Shown piece by piece: positions 61,966 to 64,000 of a DNA stretch of 64,000 bases. Each line of letters opens with the position of its first letter. Positions within the stretch are counted from its first letter, which is position 1. The stretch is from Sulfurospirillum sp. (lineage in GTDB: Bacteria; Campylobacterota; Campylobacteria; Campylobacterales; Sulfurospirillaceae): contig JACUTU010000001.1 of the NCBI GenBank assembly GCA_014859685.1, positions 211,416-275,415 on the forward strand, in the 5' to 3' direction. A program made the translations under genes and the position numbers. Below the pieces are notes generated by a model that was given only the letters and a program-made list of their open reading frames with translations, was not told the origin of the DNA and searched no databases.

Positions 61966-63051
61966 CTATCGTAAATTTGTGTCAAATTGTCTTTCTAGCT
62001 TTTGTGAATACCGACTCATGGTAAAACAAAAAGCCCAGAAAATAAAAGTTACAAAAACATAACCCTCGGTTTCCATCCCAAGCCATGTAGAATCTGCTGC
62101 TGTTATGCGAACCATAGCAAGCAGATCAAAAAGCCCTATGATAAGCACAAGCGTAGTATCTTGAAAAAGCGATATAAATGCTCCAACAAGATTTGGAATA
62201 GCAACTTTTAACGCTTGAGGAAGTATGACAAGTAACATTTTTTGCCAGTAAGAAAGTCCAACGGCATCTGCCGCTTCATACTGCCCTTTTGAGATAGATT
62301 GTAAACCACCTCTGATTATTTCAGCTACATATGCTGCTTGAAAAAGCGTAATTCCTATCAAGGCACGGAGTAATTTATCAAAAGTCATACCTTCTGGAAA
62401 AAAGAGTGGCAGAATGATAGAAGACATAAACAAAATCGTGATAAGTGGTACGCCTCTGATGAATTCAACATAAGTAATACAGATGCTTCGTATGATGGGC
62501 AAATCAGAAGCTCTACCAAATGCGACGATAATGCCTATAGGGAATGAACATATGATACCAACCGCTGCCACAACAACAGTTAGCATCAATCCACCCCATT
62601 TGTCTGTTGGAATATGCTCAAGTCCAAAAAAACCACCATTTACCAATATAAAAGCAACTAAAAAATAAATATTGAGCAACAAAAACGAGATTTTATAATT
62701 TCGTATAAACTTAAATGCAACCAATAAAACTATAAAAAGTCCCAATGCGGTTTTGAGTCTCCAGATTTCATTTTGTGGATAAAAACCATACATAAACATA
62801 TCCATCTTCATCTTTACAAAAACCCAACAAGCACCACCACTTGTACAAGCTTCCCTTGTAGTGCCACTAAAATTTGCATCTATATAAGCCCACTGTACAA
62901 ACGGAGGAATTATCCAATACAAAAACACAATTCCTAAAAAAGTCATGATGGAATTAAGTGGCGATGAAAAGAGATTTTCCCTTATCCACGGGATAATTCC
63001 TTGTGTGTTTGAAGGAGCAGTTCGTGTCTTTTTTTGTTCAAAAATTGCCAT
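61966..63051 (-). CDS. Polar amino acid ABC permease, AapM-like
   Basis: A 361-residue permease with about eight helices and the EAA loop region [23 protein letters not shown] facing the ATPase. The long N-terminal part, with a cysteine-bearing periplasmic loop ([12 protein letters not shown]), marks the AapM type rather than short GlnP proteins. It starts one base before the stop of the other permease gene. Confidence 0.9.
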   Translation of the reverse strand: MAIFEQKKTRTAPSNTQGIIPWIRENLFSSPLNSIMTFLGIVFLYWIIPPFVQWAYIDANFSGTTREACTSGGACWVFVKMKMDMFMYGFYPQNEIWRLKTALGLFIVLLVAFKFIRNYKISFLLLNIYFLVAFILVNGGFFGLEHIPTDKWGGLMLTVVVAAVGIICSFPIGIIVAFGRASDLPIIRSICITYVEFIRGVPLITILFMSSIILPLFFPEGMTFDKLLRALIGITLFQAAYVAEIIRGGLQSISKGQYEAADAVGLSYWQKMLLVILPQALKVAIPNLVGAFISLFQDTTLVLIIGLFDLLAMVRITAADSTWLGMETEGYVFVTFIFWAFCFTMSRYSQKLERQFDTNLR

Positions 63052-63052
63052 C

Positions 63053-64000
63053 TTATCTATCCTTAATTCGCATTTTATGATTGAACCAGTTAAGAATCGC
63101 CGAGACTACTAAACTGATTGTAAGATATACAAGCATAGTGATCGCTATGATTTCTATGGCTTGACCAACTTGGTTTAGCGAAGTTCCTGCAAAAACAGTT
63201 ACAAGCTCAGGATAACCTATCGCTGTTGCTAGTGAAGAGTTTTTAATAAGGTTGAGGTATTGATTAATTGTAGGTGGAATCGCGATACGAATTGCTTGTG
63301 GCAATATAACAAGTTTGAGGGATTGATATTCACTTAATGAAAGTGCAGATGCCGCTTCTTTTTGTCCCTTGTTTACAGCTTCAATACCACTTCTAACCGC
63401 TTCTGCTATAAAAGTTGCTGTGTAAATCACCAAAGCAAAAGTAAGGGCTAAAAATTCTGGGGATATAGATTTTCCACCTTGAAAATTAAAACCTTTGAGC
63501 GCTGGATAATCAAAGTCAAAATTTGCACCGCTGATGAAATATGTCAAACTTGGAACCACAAACAAAAGTATGAGACCTGCTATAAGAACAGAAAAATCTT
63601 GTCCTGTTTCTTCTTGTCTTTTGTTTGCCCATTTATTGATAAAAAAAACTATAATGAAAACAACAAAAAAGCTACATGTGACCATAATAAAAGTAGTATT
63701 TACATGTGGTTGTGGAATGATAAAACCACGATTATTGATAAAAATAGTATCAAAGAGATTTATACTTTCTCTAGGGCCTGGCAGTGATTTTAAGACAACA
63801 TTGTACCAAAAAAATATCTGCAATAAAACCGGAATATTGCGAAATATATCGATATAAGCGGCTGCCAATTTTCGTACGAGCCAGTTTTTAGAAAGTCTCA
63901 AGATCCCGATAATAAGACCTAAAATAGTTGCAAAAACAATGCCTATCACGCTAATGATAAGCGTGTTAAGTAGCCCAACTAAAAAAACTCTCGCATGTGT
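63053..64000 (-). CDS. Polar amino acid ABC permease, AapQ-like, 5' end outside the window
   Basis: At least 315 codons; the frame stays open to the window edge through LVGLLNTLIISVIG, so the true start is beyond 64000 and a GTG at 63949 is internal. The EAA loop AEAVRSGIEAVNKGQKEAASAL is clear. It pairs with the next permease in an AapQM-type importer; the binding protein gene is expected just upstream, outside the window. Two degraded palindrome relatives (63672 and 63699) encode Val-Thr-Cys and Pro-His-Val. Confidence 0.88.
   Translation of the reverse strand, partial: THARVFLVGLLNTLIISVIGIVFATILGLIIGILRLSKNWLVRKLAAAYIDIFRNIPVLLQIFFWYNVVLKSLPGPRESINLFDTIFINNRGFIIPQPHVNTTFIMVTCSFFVVFIIVFFINKWANKRQEETGQDFSVLIAGLILLFVVPSLTYFISGANFDFDYPALKGFNFQGGKSISPEFLALTFALVIYTATFIAEAVRSGIEAVNKGQKEAASALSLSEYQSLKLVILPQAIRIAIPPTINQYLNLIKNSSLATAIGYPELVTVFAGTSLNQVGQAIEIIAITMLVYLTISLVVSAILNWFNHKMRIKDR

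Overview
The window looks like the chromosome of a free-living, flagellated, respiring member of the Campylobacterota (Epsilonproteobacteria). Base composition is AT-rich and the genes are tightly packed. Diagnostic blocks are oorABC (2-oxoglutarate:acceptor oxidoreductase), the argG-rplI-hslV-hslU-era run beside S4/tsaE/lptB/rpoN, pta-ackA beside flgH, ddl-(Phd-like)-hydrolase-murF with a membrane-anchored MurF, and a Y-x6-K enoyl-ACP reductase. With a respiratory arsenate reductase also present, a Sulfurospirillum-like or Sulfurimonas-like organism is likely, but I cannot name the species.

Layout. 1-1619: end of oorA, then oorB and oorC. 1673-5026: scattered housekeeping (TIGR01777 epimerase, MarC, HI0933-type flavoprotein). 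4352-10674: one long leftward operon reading pyrD, M16 peptidase, dapA, fabL-like, pgsA, rseP, yggS. 10786-15941: LysE exporter, then leftward murJ-cysS-msbA. 16042-21964: rightward fapA-ruvA-ddl-Phd-hydrolase-murF. 22038-25342: pta-ackA. 25884-26597: flgH behind a sigma-54 promoter. 26594-35856: a nine-gene leftward MSHA/type II secretion-like cluster in msh order (I-J-K-L-M-N-x-E-G), related to the Cts DNA-transformation machinery of Campylobacter. 35916-40773: argG-rhodanese-rplI-hslV-hslU-era. 41099-44728: S4 protein, trpD, tsaE, lptB, rpoN. 45794-48921: ArsR, SulP transporter, UspA, DksA-like zinc finger. 48926-56764: arsenate respiration island, with a PhnD-like sensor, histidine kinase and sigma-54 activator divergent from arrCAB. 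56921-64000: bpt, trmA, CoA-binding protein, ilvA, and a glutamine/polar amino acid ABC importer that runs off the right edge.

The most unusual signal is not a gene. A palindrome, CTTACATGTAAG, is scattered over the window on top of ordinary coding sequence. I count by eye about 35 copies of the 8-base core TACATGTA, 13 of TTACATGTAA, six of the full 12-mer and three of the 14-mer GCTTACATGTAAGC. At an assumed 35% GC, chance would give roughly 2, 0.2, 0.01 and under 0.001. The copies sit in two of three reading frames, spelling Leu-His-Val or Thr-Cys-Lys/Arg, because the third frame would create a stop. Sites that do fall in the third frame have lost exactly the base that would make it. This points to selection at the DNA level, as for a DNA uptake sequence or a HIP1-like iterated palindrome. 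The window also carries a candidate DNA-uptake (Msh/Cts-like) machine. The motif is sparse and degenerate across the arr operon.

The genes tie together through rpoN (43460): its product should serve the sigma-54 type promoters in front of flgH and arrCAB. Two further intergenic repeat families (a 68-bp double hairpin and a TTACGCACT-containing inverted repeat) lie at 40.8-41.0, 45.6 and 56.8 kb.
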